From NCBI GenBank assembly GCA_026169575.1, contig JAPFCT010000068.1, positions 1 through 10,545 of the forward strand: a DNA stretch of 10,545 bases. Direction: 5' to 3'. Made by a program: the position numbers and the translations under genes. The notes under the pieces were generated by a model. The model did no database searches, was not told the DNA's origin, and saw only the letters and a list, made by a program, of their open reading frames with translations. This DNA is from Faecalimonas sp. (GTDB taxonomy: Bacteria; Bacillota_A; Clostridia; Lachnospirales; Lachnospiraceae). This document shows, piece after piece, positions 1-7,534 of this stretch (positions within the stretch are counted from its first letter, which is position 1; every line of letters starts with the position of its first letter).

Positions 1-489
1 CTTCCCAACCGTTGTCGGCTGCGCCGGCTGAAAATGTGTAAAGGCCAGCGTCGGAAGTTCTTTGTACTCCCCGGCAAATTTTGCAAGCTCCGCGATCACA
101 TTGACAAGCTTTTTCTTGACGATCTTCAGCGCCTCTGCCATCACAATAATATCTGTATTGTCTCCAACATAGCAGGAAGTCGCTCCTAGATGAATGATCC
201 CTTTTGCTTTTGGGCACTGTTGTCCATACGCATATACATGTGCCATCACATCATGTCGGACAACCTTTTCACGGGCTCTTGCCACATCATAATTGATGTT
301 GTCTGCATTCGCCTTCATTTCCTCAATCTGCTCTTCTGTAATATTCAGACCAAGTTCTCTTTCTGTTTCTGCAAGCGCGATCCACAATTTTCTCCATGTA
401 CGGAATTTCATATCCGGCGAAAAGACAAACTGCATCTCCTTACTTGCATAGCGCTCTGACAACGGGCTTTGATATCTGTCTGTGCTCAT
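1..489 (-). CDS. purB: Adenylosuccinate lyase, N-terminal part (runs off the left edge)
   Basis: Adenylosuccinate lyase is a cytosolic homotetramer of the fumarase/aspartase superfamily. It releases fumarate from SAICAR (giving AICAR) and from adenylosuccinate (giving AMP), so it acts twice in purine synthesis. Only the first 163 residues are present. Reading from the ATG at 489, the protein begins [16 protein letters not shown], typical of the clostridial form. RHDVMAH (residues 78-84) carries the conserved His79 equivalent to the B. subtilis active-site His68. HLGATS (100-105) is the substrate-binding loop, and [10 protein letters not shown] (151-160) holds the second catalytic His (H152). 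The reading frame is open to base 1 with no stop, so the break is the window edge and not a truncation. The start is supported by AGAAGGAG at 499-506, 9 nt upstream. It lies 25 bp downstream of the purC stop, clearly in the same transcription unit. Recognition is strong. Confidence 0.96.
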   Translation of the reverse strand, partial: MSTDRYQSPLSERYASKEMQFVFSPDMKFRTWRKLWIALAETERELGLNITEEQIEEMKANADNINYDVARAREKVVRHDVMAHVYAYGQQCPKAKGIIHLGATSCYVGDNTDIIVMAEALKIVKKKLVNVIAELAKFAGEYKELPTLAFTHFQPAQPTTVGK

Positions 490-514
490 ATTACCATTCT
501 CCTTCTACTCTTCT

Positions 515-1225
515 CTATAATAATCCCAGACGGCGGAAGACTTCTTCATAAGCTTCCTCGACATTCCCCATATCTCGGCGGAATCTGTCTTTGTCAAGTT
601 TCTCATTTGTCTCCACATCCCAGAGCCTGCACGTATCCGGTGAGATTTCATCTGCAAGAATGACAGTTCCATCCAAAAGACGGCCAAACTCAATCTTAAA
701 GTCGATCAGTTTCATTCCTGCCTCTAGAAAATATGCTTTCAGGATTTCATTTACTTTCTTTGCATAAGTACGGATCGTATCAATCTCTTTCTGGTCTGCA
801 AGGCCCAGCGCCAGCGCATAATCATCATTGATAAACGGATCGCCAAGATCGTCGTTCTTATAGCTGAATTCCAAGATCGGGCAGAGAAGTTCTCTTCCTT
901 CCTCAACGCCCATCCGTTTTGAAAAGCTTCCTGCTGCCACATTTCGCACGATCACTTCAAGCGGTACGATCTCCACCCTTTTTACCGCTGTCTCACGGTC
1001 ATTCAGCTCCTCTACAAAATGGGTCGGAATTCCCTCCTTTTCCATCATTTTAAACACATGGTTTGTCATCCGGTTGTTGACGACACCTTTTCCGGAAATC
1101 GTCCCCTTCTTCTCTCCATTAAATGCTGTCGCGTCATCTTTGTAAGATACGATCACCACCTCAGGGTCTTCTGTCAGAAATACTTTTTTTGCTTTTCCCT
1201 CATAGAGTTGTTCCATTTTTTTCAT
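515..1225 (-). CDS. purC: SAICAR synthetase (phosphoribosylaminoimidazole-succinocarboxamide synthase)
   Basis: PurC joins aspartate to CAIR with ATP to form SAICAR, the substrate of the next gene's enzyme. The 236-residue length is normal for a bacterial monofunctional Pur[10 protein letters not shown] (residues 8-16) is the N-terminal ATP-binding strand and loop; [14 protein letters not shown] (87-100) and LIDFKIEFG (173-181) are the two family signatures; [14 protein letters not shown] (190-203) carries the C-terminal active-site acidic residues. Nothing essential is missing. The ATG at 1225 is preceded by AAGGAA at a rather long distance. A second ATG three codons in (1216) is a possible alternative start. 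The gene starts 32 bp after the stop of the TPR gene and ends 25 bp before purB. I see no intrinsic terminator, PurR-type box or purine riboswitch in the 32-bp gap, so it may be transcribed from upstream. Confidence 0.97.
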   Translation of the reverse strand: MKKMEQLYEGKAKKVFLTEDPEVVIVSYKDDATAFNGEKKGTISGKGVVNNRMTNHVFKMMEKEGIPTHFVEELNDRETAVKRVEIVPLEVIVRNVAAGSFSKRMGVEEGRELLCPILEFSYKNDDLGDPFINDDYALALGLADQKEIDTIRTYAKKVNEILKAYFLEAGMKLIDFKIEFGRLLDGTVILADEISPDTCRLWDVETNEKLDKDRFRRDMGNVEEAYEEVFRRLGLL

Positions 1226-1257
1226 ACGCTTTCACCAGTTCCTTTCTTCTTTTTTGA

Positions 1258-2034
1258 TCAGCAAAGCTGACTTCTCCGGTATGCGGCCTTTATTTTCTCA
1301 GCCCCCGGCAGTTTTTCCTTTCCTTCTGCGCGCCTTTCCTGCATATATATCTCAAGTTCTTCCATCAGTTCCCGGTGCACTTTCGGATATACTGTATTTT
1401 TTAGCAGGAAAAGTTCATATTCCTCCCGCGTATATGCTTTATATGCACAGTAAATATACGCTTTGACGATTGAAGGTTCCTTATATGTCTGGAATGCTTT
1501 TTCATACATCTCCATCGCCTCCCGGTACAGAAACTGCCTGCCGTATGCTGATCCGAGACACGCATACACTTTTCCATAAAAAGCATCTTCCACTGAATCA
1601 TCTTGTTCTCCATAAAGAATCGACTGATATACAAGGATCGCATCTTCAAATTCCCGGTTTTCCAGAAGATTGTCCGCCTTATATTTCTGCCGCTCGATCT
1701 CTTTCTGATTCTTCAGCCGGTCGAGGATATTCTGGATCTGCTGAAGTTCCCCCGCCGTATAGATGGAAGAACTCGACAGGATCCGCATGACAAAACGCTC
1801 TTCGGAACTGTGCTTCTGCAGCATGAGCCGGAGCTGGTCTGCCAGTCTGCAAAGCCCAAGTTCTGTCTCGATCCAGTCACAGAGCCTCTCATTGACGATC
1901 GTATAGTCGATCAGATAAAGATTATTGGAAAGATAATAGCAGAGTTCCTCCAGCGTATAAATCCTGCAGTGGATCCGCGACACTTCATATGGCTGTTTTG
2001 CACGTCTTTTATTACATAGTATCAAACTGCTCAT
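1258..2034 (-). CDS. TPR-like helical protein, third gene of the Hsp70-like cluster
   Basis: A 258-residue protein of unknown function that I predict to be all-helical and soluble: no signal peptide or membrane segment is visible. The N-terminal part (about 20-75) is helical and rich in Leu, Tyr and Cys. Residues 95-120 look like a charged helix leading into tetratricopeptide-like units. One unit is at about 117-143 (ADNLLENREFEDAILVYQSI), a second at about 152-185 (ACLGSAYGRQFLYREAMEMY), and a weaker one at 188-212. The tail is highly charged. TPR units usually bind peptides or partner proteins; no catalytic motif is seen. The ATG at 2034 has AGGAGG 5 nt upstream and overlaps the end of the preceding gene by 23 bp, which suggests translational coupling and fixed-ratio production with the Hsp70-like protein. 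Acting as a TPR co-factor of that protein is inference from context. Confidence 0.85.
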   Translation of the reverse strand: MSSLILCNKRRAKQPYEVSRIHCRIYTLEELCYYLSNNLYLIDYTIVNERLCDWIETELGLCRLADQLRLMLQKHSSEERFVMRILSSSSIYTAGELQQIQNILDRLKNQKEIERQKYKADNLLENREFEDAILVYQSILYGEQDDSVEDAFYGKVYACLGSAYGRQFLYREAMEMYEKAFQTYKEPSIVKAYIYCAYKAYTREEYELFLLKNTVYPKVHRELMEELEIYMQERRAEGKEKLPGAEKIKAAYRRSQLC

Positions 2035-3304
2035 TTCTTCCTCCTAAATAGATCGTATGCTCTTTCACAAAATCGGTCGCTGGGAAAAATTCTCCGAATC
2101 CAACATCTTTAAATAAGATCTTACATACATTTTCTTCGACAAAGATCACTTCCACCTGAAGCCGTATAGTATATTTTGCACGCCTCGGAAGTTCATCTAC
2201 TTTCACGCGCTCGATTCTGGCTGTGCCGGTCAGAAGTGATTCTACTTTTATTTCAATGTCGCTGGTATCTTCCAAAAGAACCTCCCACTGTCCGTCGCCT
2301 TCATACCAGTGTCTTCCCCACGGCACAAGAGGATACCACTCTTCTTTTCCGTGGTGACGCATCTGAATGGAGATCTGCTCTTTCAATTTACTTTCATCCA
2401 GATATACCGGTGCTTCCTGATCTTTTGTCTGCTCTTCCTGCCCGCGCTGGTACGCTGTATAGCACGCACCTTTGCTGTAAAGATTATTTCCAAGAAATGC
2501 CCTTCTTCCGTTGCACAGCACTTTCAGCGAATTCGGATACCAGTTATTCTCAAATCCTTCTCCCATCAGAAAGACAGAAGAGACGATTTTTTTCTCAAAT
2601 ACACTCTCGATAAACTTCTGAAAACGGAAATCTGCCATTTTTGCCTGCTCCACATTGAGCACCGGATAGACTGCCTTTAGTTCCTCCATCTGGGCACTTG
2701 CCACTTCATCAACCGTGACAAAGGTCTGTTTCTTCTGTTTTGCACCCGACGCGATCTGGCTTAACATATATGCTTTGATCTGCCGTTTGTCACAATAAAA
2801 CAATGCGGACTCATACTGCCAGAGTTCCTTCGGCTGGTAAAACATGAAGTAACAGTAGCTTTCCTTATAATCCTGCACATGGATCCGCTGTCGTTCAATC
2901 CCCATCCGCTGACCGATCCCTTTTAACATCCTTGCAATGTCCGGGCTCATCTGCGGCACACAAAAGACAATGGAATCGATCTTGTCAAACCGCTGAAGTG
3001 TCAGGCGGATAAACTTTGCCAGAAGCCAGACTGCATCATAGGTTCTCCGTCCGAGATGGATTTTCATCCCATGCATACTTTTCGTAAGCAGATCCGATGC
3101 CATCGCACCATCTTTTTGTTTTGCATGTGCACGCGCTTCTTCCCCGATATACCATGTATCATTTTTACAACCGATCACAAGCGGGATTTGATATTCACCG
3201 GATTCATTTTTCACCGCCTCCGGTTCATGCTGCGTTTCATTATAGTAGCTGATCTGGCATCCTTCCTCACTCAGATCATATCCAATCATACTGCCTTGTC
3301 CCAT
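2012..3304 (-). CDS. Divergent Hsp70/actin-fold protein (resembles DUF5716)
   Basis: A 430-residue cytosolic protein with the layout of an Hsp70 nucleotide-binding domain plus a beta-rich tail. IGYDLSEEGCQISYY (7-21) sits where the phosphate-1 hairpin should be. YQIPLVIG...YIGEEARAH (38-60) matches the Hsp70 'P-S-V-V...VGEEAK' stretch. IVFCVPQMSPDIARMLKGIG (112-131) matches 'VITVPAYF...AGR', followed by VQDYKESYCYF in place of 'NEPTAAALAYG'. VFLMGEGFENNWYP...LYSKGACYTA (244-284) matches the adenosine motif and the final 'GAA' helix. The phosphate-2 motif (DLGGGT) is replaced by YCDKRQIKAYML (170-181), so ATP hydrolysis is doubtful. Residues 300-430 look like a beta-sandwich containing KDVGFGEFFPATDF. 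I recall the family as DUF5716, unverified. The start is set at ATG 3304, 8 nt after AAGGGG; a GTG at 3313 overlaps that site and is less likely. The gene begins 15 bp after the stop of the giant protein gene. Confidence 0.85.
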   Translation of the reverse strand: MGQGSMIGYDLSEEGCQISYYNETQHEPEAVKNESGEYQIPLVIGCKNDTWYIGEEARAHAKQKDGAMASDLLTKSMHGMKIHLGRRTYDAVWLLAKFIRLTLQRFDKIDSIVFCVPQMSPDIARMLKGIGQRMGIERQRIHVQDYKESYCYFMFYQPKELWQYESALFYCDKRQIKAYMLSQIASGAKQKKQTFVTVDEVASAQMEELKAVYPVLNVEQAKMADFRFQKFIESVFEKKIVSSVFLMGEGFENNWYPNSLKVLCNGRRAFLGNNLYSKGACYTAYQRGQEEQTKDQEAPVYLDESKLKEQISIQMRHHGKEEWYPLVPWGRHWYEGDGQWEVLLEDTSDIEIKVESLLTGTARIERVKVDELPRRAKYTIRLQVEVIFVEENVCKILFKDVGFGEFFPATDFVKEHTIYLGGRNEQFDTM

Positions 3305-3312
3305 AGTTTTCA

Positions 3313-3318
3313 CCCCTT
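3313..3318 (-). promoter_or_regulatory. Ribosome binding site deciding the start of the Hsp70-like gene
   Basis: AAGGGG on the minus strand lies 8 nt before ATG 3304. The upstream in-frame GTG (3311-3313) overlaps the site and has no other Shine-Dalgarno sequence in front, so the ATG is preferred. Confidence 0.6.
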
Positions 3319-3319
3319 A

Positions 3320-6300
3320 TCAATAAATTGGAAACAGAAGTTCTGCCGTCTGCTCTTCCTCAGCAAACCGCTCCGCCAGTTCCTGTTTTTCATTTTCCCG
3401 GATCAGCTGATTGATTCTCATATATTTCCCGATCTCATTTTTCCGGTCTACCTTGCCGCAGGATGACTTCGCAGTTCGGATCTCTCCATCTTCCCCCGAC
3501 TCTACAAAATAATACCGGAGTTCTTCTCCTTCAAAGAGGATCATCGATTTTACATACACATTTTCATACACCGGTCCAAGTACTTCCTGACGGTACTCCC
3601 CGGTCTCCTCCCCATCCCGGATGAGCTGGTAGCGGAAAGTTACCTTTCCCTTCTTCTTTGCATAATACGATACCATCGTCTTATCATACAGCTGAAGTTC
3701 TTTTAACCACTCTCTGCTGTACTTCAAAAAGAACGGGAAATAAATCTGACGGATACTCAGCTCGCGAAGGAATGTCAAAAGCATGTTTTCCTGCGTCTCT
3801 CCCCACGCGTGATCCGCATAATATTGAAGCGCCGCGATCTGGCACACTTCCGGTATCACAGACTGGTGATGGTATTCCATGCATAAGATCTCCATCACCT
3901 CATCCGCAATCTCTCTTTTTTTCGTGACAAACTCTCTGCACGCGTAAACAAGATATGCCCATTTCAAACGATAATACGGTTTGCCATAATAATAATCCAA
4001 AAAGATCTCCGGTTCTCCGAACATCTGCTCCGAAAACAGCATCTGTGTCAGGATGCGCTCCGCAAGCTGGAACGTCTGTATCTCATATTCTCTTGCCGCC
4101 TTCCACAAACGTTTCATATCCCTTGTCGGTCCGCAGTAATAGTTTGCCAGATACGTAAGGACTGCTTTATCATAATAATCTTCCAGGAACAGAGAGAAGG
4201 CAAGATAGGTAAGAAAATCATTTTCCGCGTAATTGTCTTCTCTGATCTTTTTGCTGCACAAATGGAATACTTCCTCATGTTCATATTCTTCCATCCCGTT
4301 CTCCTGCACCAGCTCAAATGTCAGCGGCACATGGTTCTGTTCATCCTCCGTCTCCTGTTCCTGCTTCTGCCTGCACAGCTCCAGATAATATTTATCATAA
4401 AAAAGGCGTCTGCTTTCATAAGTCACCGACTCTATATAATGGATCCCGTTTCTGCCTTCCCAGACAATGCGGTCTCCCTTAGAATACAGATGGATCTGTG
4501 CTTTTCCATCGATCACGGAAACTCTGTTCGCGACCTCTCCTTCCGCATTGATCACGATCACTGATTTCATCCGGTCAGACTGGACTGTCACTTCGTAGAC
4601 ATGACAGATATCATTTAAAGCTTCCCGGCGTTCCGGCGTCAGATTCTCTTCATTCAAAAAACGTTTATATATGATCCGCAAAGGCTCTGTAATATGTCTT
4701 CTCTCCAGTTGGGCAAGTGCAAACCGTTCCATCTTCTCGCGGTACTGGCCGTACAGTTCACTTGTCTCATCCACATGCATGATCACATTTGCGTAAAGCA
4801 CCGCAAGCTTCGTATAATCCAGAACAGAACCATGCAGAAAATATAAATAGATCGGCTTCGGAAGCGGTTCTTTCGCCTTCTCTCCGTGGATCGTGATCAT
4901 ATAAGATTCGTAGAGCTGGGCAATCTTCAGCCCTTCCTTCACCGCCCGCTCATACCATATGAAATATTCTCCATCCAGCCGGCTTCCTTTGATCAGCATT
5001 GTGCAGACTGCATTCAGGATCATCGGATCCGGATATTGTTCATATGCTTTCCCGAGTATCTGATAGATATCTTTATCAAATCCTTTCAGCTGTGTCGCGA
5101 GATTTGCGATATACAGTGCAGCTTCTTCTGTAAGGAGTCCATATTTCGCAGCAAAAGAAAATACCCGGATCTCAAATTTTCCAAGCTTCTTAATAGATTC
5201 CGGATGCTTTCTGTAACAGCGGTAAGCCAGCAGGTAAAATACGACACTGTTTGCCCCCTTCTGATACTGCTCCTCGAGACGTAAGATCTTATCCTGCCCT
5301 CCCTGACAGAGTTCGTCCAATTCTAACAAGACACATAAAATCTGCCATGAATCCTGATTCTTTGCATACATCCTCCGGATATCTTCGACTGTCTTTTTCG
5401 TATATGCCTCTTCTCCCCTGCAGATTGCAGTCAGGTAGAGATAGTATGCATCCATCTCAAACTTCTTGTTCAGAGAAAATCTGCTGTAACTGTACTTATC
5501 AAGCTTTTCCCTGGCTTCTTTTTTCTTACCTTCCATGACTGCAAGCTGCGCCTGGAACAAAAGATACAGATCATTCTCCGGATCCTGCTCCTGCAATTTC
5601 AGAACATACTTCCCTGCTTCTTCGATCCATACTTCTCTTTCAGATCTTCCAGCCTCACATTCTAAATAGGAAAGTAAAAGCTGTGCCCATTCTTTTGTCT
5701 CTTTTCTGTGATCGTTTGGTTTTACCGCATTTTGGGAAACAACTACCGTATATACCAGCGTCTCATATGGTGTGCGGATCGTGATCTCTCCGTAGTTCTT
5801 TCCGTTGTGTAGTTTTTCATCGTCGATCACATATTCCAGCTGGTACCGGCTGCCCACGAAATCTTCTGTGGAAAAACGATTCTGCACAAGGCAGAGAAAC
5901 TCCCCTTTTGCCTCCACAGTCATTTCCATATAGCCCCATGTATTTTTTGTGATCCGGATCACTTCTTTTTTAGAAGTATCCAGATCTGAGAAAACCTCTT
6001 TTTCTTCCGTCAAAGTCAGAAAAATGCGTTCTTTCTGCTTTGTACCGACTAAGAATTCTTCCAGCCCCTGCTCGTCCAGAGACCACTTTCTCATATTGCT
6101 GTATAAATTTCTCCACCGCTTCTCTTCATATTTCAAAATCTGATAGAAATCTCTTGACCGGAACAGTCTTGCTGCTTCCAGATAGTCTTTCTCTGCCAGT
6201 CTCCGGAAGCTTTCCATATCCTGCACTTTGCCGACAGATGTCATGACATACGGCTTCTCTATGATCGCAGTAAACGGAAGTTCAAATTCTCCCCCGCTGC

Positions 6301-6604
6301 ATACGATCGTAAAATGCCCTTTCTCTATCTGTCCCGGACGCATCCCGGACGCATCGTATGTGAAATGGATCTTGATCTGATGCCCCTCAAATCCAGGTTC
6401 ACTGCAATGCATGCGAAAAGAAGAGGCATAGACAAGACCTCTTACGTCTCCCTCTTCTTCGTTCTCTATAAAAAATTCTCCATGATAGACTTCGCCTTCC
6501 CCGATCTTCATTGAGATCTTCGTTTCAGGAAGACGGATCCTCGGCTGCACTGCCCGAAAATCCCCCTCTGAGAAATGTTTGATTTTATTCTTCAAATCGT
6601 TCAC
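3320..6604 (-). CDS. Giant Ig-like/helical-repeat protein (resembles DUF5717)
   Basis: A 1094-residue protein of unknown function with no signal peptide or membrane segment, so probably cytosolic. The layout from the sequence: a first beta-sandwich-like domain at about 20-117 (alternating strands, with YDASGMRPGQIEKGHF at 83-98), a helical linker at 125-190, a second beta domain at about 190-295 ending in GEITIRTPYETLVYTVVVS, then a long region of helix-turn-helix units like TPR repeats. A short beta insert follows at about 690-750 (VIVINAEGEVANRVSV), then more helices, a beta domain around 985-1060 (VTFRYQLI..., ILFEGEELRYYFVE) and a charged C-terminal helix. No nucleotide-binding or hydrolase motif is visible. 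I recall similar Lachnospiraceae proteins as DUF5717, unverified. The GTG at 6604 lies inside AGGTGA (6601-6606); TTG 6595, 5 nt after that site, is an equally good start and would remove three residues. It is the first gene of the cluster, about 40 nt after the promoter; a scaffold role is inference. Confidence 0.87.
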   Translation of the reverse strand: MNDLKNKIKHFSEGDFRAVQPRIRLPETKISMKIGEGEVYHGEFFIENEEEGDVRGLVYASSFRMHCSEPGFEGHQIKIHFTYDASGMRPGQIEKGHFTIVCSGGEFELPFTAIIEKPYVMTSVGKVQDMESFRRLAEKDYLEAARLFRSRDFYQILKYEEKRWRNLYSNMRKWSLDEQGLEEFLVGTKQKERIFLTLTEEKEVFSDLDTSKKEVIRITKNTWGYMEMTVEAKGEFLCLVQNRFSTEDFVGSRYQLEYVIDDEKLHNGKNYGEITIRTPYETLVYTVVVSQNAVKPNDHRKETKEWAQLLLSYLECEAGRSEREVWIEEAGKYVLKLQEQDPENDLYLLFQAQLAVMEGKKKEAREKLDKYSYSRFSLNKKFEMDAYYLYLTAICRGEEAYTKKTVEDIRRMYAKNQDSWQILCVLLELDELCQGGQDKILRLEEQYQKGANSVVFYLLAYRCYRKHPESIKKLGKFEIRVFSFAAKYGLLTEEAALYIANLATQLKGFDKDIYQILGKAYEQYPDPMILNAVCTMLIKGSRLDGEYFIWYERAVKEGLKIAQLYESYMITIHGEKAKEPLPKPIYLYFLHGSVLDYTKLAVLYANVIMHVDETSELYGQYREKMERFALAQLERRHITEPLRIIYKRFLNEENLTPERREALNDICHVYEVTVQSDRMKSVIVINAEGEVANRVSVIDGKAQIHLYSKGDRIVWEGRNGIHYIESVTYESRRLFYDKYYLELCRQKQEQETEDEQNHVPLTFELVQENGMEEYEHEEVFHLCSKKIREDNYAENDFLTYLAFSLFLEDYYDKAVLTYLANYYCGPTRDMKRLWKAAREYEIQTFQLAERILTQMLFSEQMFGEPEIFLDYYYGKPYYRLKWAYLVYACREFVTKKREIADEVMEILCMEYHHQSVIPEVCQIAALQYYADHAWGETQENMLLTFLRELSIRQIYFPFFLKYSREWLKELQLYDKTMVSYYAKKKGKVTFRYQLIRDGEETGEYRQEVLGPVYENVYVKSMILFEGEELRYYFVESGEDGEIRTAKSSCGKVDRKNEIGKYMRINQLIRENEKQELAERFAEEEQTAELLFPIY
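6333..6355. repeat. Perfect 11-bp tandem duplication inside the giant gene
   Basis: CCGGACGCATC occurs twice back to back at 6334-6344 and 6345-6355 (the match extends one base left, to 6333). Eleven is not a multiple of three, so the two copies are read in different frames, as DASG and MRPG on the coding strand. Loss or gain of one unit would break the reading frame near codon 86. Confidence 0.9.
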
Positions 6605-6651
6605 CTACTTGTCGTTTCTTACATTGCTTTTTCTTCATCGCATGATAATAA

Positions 6652-6681
6652 ATTATAGCATTATCCCCTATCTTCTTGCAA
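6652..6681 (-). promoter_or_regulatory. Sigma-A extended -10 promoter for the giant/Hsp70-like/TPR cluster
   Basis: On the minus strand TTGCAA (6676-6681) and a perfect TATAAT (6652-6657) are 18 bp apart, and TGC immediately before the -10 gives an extended -10. Transcription would begin near 6645, leaving a leader of about 40 nt before GTG 6604. This is the clearest promoter between the phosphatase gene and the left edge of the window. Confidence 0.7.
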
Positions 6682-6685
6682 TGCT
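6657..6685. promoter_or_regulatory. Inverted repeat bracketing the promoter spacer (possible operator)
   Basis: AGCATT (6657-6662) and its exact reverse complement AATGCT (6680-6685) are separated by 17 bp, 23 bp centre to centre. One arm touches the -10 box and the other overlaps the -35 box, where a dimeric repressor could bind. There is no T-run after it on either strand, so it is not an intrinsic terminator. Six-base arms can occur by chance. Confidence 0.3.
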
Positions 6686-6689
6686 TTCG

Positions 6690-7505
6690 TTACAGACTTT
6701 TCAGATACTTTTCCTGCAGCGCTGCTCTTTTTTCTTTTGTCAGACCAGTCTCTTCACGGAGGTAGCGGTCGATCCCTCCAAAATTTTGATCAATCTGCGC
6801 AAATACCGCTTCCAGATAGGATCTTTTCACCGATAACATCTGACAGACAGCCTCACCTGCACCTTCCTGCGAAAACATCCCCGCCACTCTTTCTACAATC
6901 TGATCTACTTCCTCTTTCAGGAAACAGTTCGTCATAAGATAATCCGAAAAGATTTGTTCCCGTTCTACGCCAAGCGCACTTAAAAGCAATGCGGTGCCGA
7001 CACCTACCCGGTCTTTTCCTGCCGTGCAATGCCACAGCACAGCTCCTTCCCGGTGTTCTAAAAGCAGGTCAAAGAATTTTGCATAATTTTCCCGCACTTC
7101 TTTCTGTAAAACCATGTGCGCATAGAGATTCGCCATATACTGATCTCCGCCTGCACCCGATTTCATGATCTGCCCGATCATCTGGTCGATCTGTTCTCCC
7201 TTTCCTTCTTTCTCTCTTGTAATCCCTACCAGCTGCTCCCCGAGAATGGGATTGGAAATATATTCCACACCCTCCATGACAGGATCCGGCTTTTCCTGAC
7301 GCTCTGTCTCTGTACGGAAATCAATCACTGTTTTCAGATGATACTCCTTTATCAGTCTGTCTTGATCCGCCTTTGTAATTCCGGCAAGCGCACCGCTCCG
7401 GATCAGCATGTGTTCTTTTATCACACGCTGATCCGCCGTCGGTATTCCACCCAGATCTCTTGTATTTTGTGCCCCCTGCAGATTTATTTTTTTAAACCGG
7501 TACAT
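6690..7505 (-). CDS. Tyrosine/dual-specificity phosphatase, PtpB/LipA-like (Y_phosphatase3 family)
   Basis: A 271-residue cytosolic cysteine-based phosphatase. The P-loop HCTAGKDR at 159-166 holds the nucleophile Cys160 and Arg166 of the CX5R motif; the Lys and Asp inside the loop are typical of the Mycobacterium PtpB/Listeria LipA branch, whose members act on phosphotyrosine and in some cases phosphoinositides. NTRDLGG (14-20) and VIDFRTETER (60-69) are the other conserved segments of this family. No signal peptide is visible, so it probably acts inside the cell, unlike secreted PtpB. ATG 7505 has GGGGAG about 6 nt upstream and its own promoter 30 bases further up. It ends 85 bp before the next gene and appears to be monocistronic; I see no clear terminator after it. 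The physiological substrate cannot be read from the sequence, and no tyrosine kinase gene is present here. Confidence 0.92.
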   Translation of the reverse strand: MYRFKKINLQGAQNTRDLGGIPTADQRVIKEHMLIRSGALAGITKADQDRLIKEYHLKTVIDFRTETERQEKPDPVMEGVEYISNPILGEQLVGITREKEGKGEQIDQMIGQIMKSGAGGDQYMANLYAHMVLQKEVRENYAKFFDLLLEHREGAVLWHCTAGKDRVGVGTALLLSALGVEREQIFSDYLMTNCFLKEEVDQIVERVAGMFSQEGAGEAVCQMLSVKRSYLEAVFAQIDQNFGGIDRYLREETGLTKEKRAALQEKYLKSL

Positions 7506-7534
7506 TGTTTTCTCCCCTTTTTTGTTTTCTTTCT

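Noticed and set aside
1226..1275. Small hairpin TCAGC-TTT-GCTGA near the stop of the TPR gene, considered as a terminator before purC
   Set aside because: The stem is only 5 bp and on the minus strand it is followed by A residues and not a T-run. It would not end transcription into purC.
1380..1480. AT-rich TATAAA/TATATT-like motifs in the TPR gene as an internal purC promoter
   Set aside because: No -35 hexamer at acceptable spacing accompanies them, and they lie within coding sequence rich in Tyr and Lys codons. An internal promoter is not excluded but not supported.
3684..5284. Several plus- and minus-strand open frames of 60-130 codons within the giant gene
   Set aside because: They are shadow frames of the continuous 1094-codon gene, with no ribosome binding sites or domain patterns of their own.
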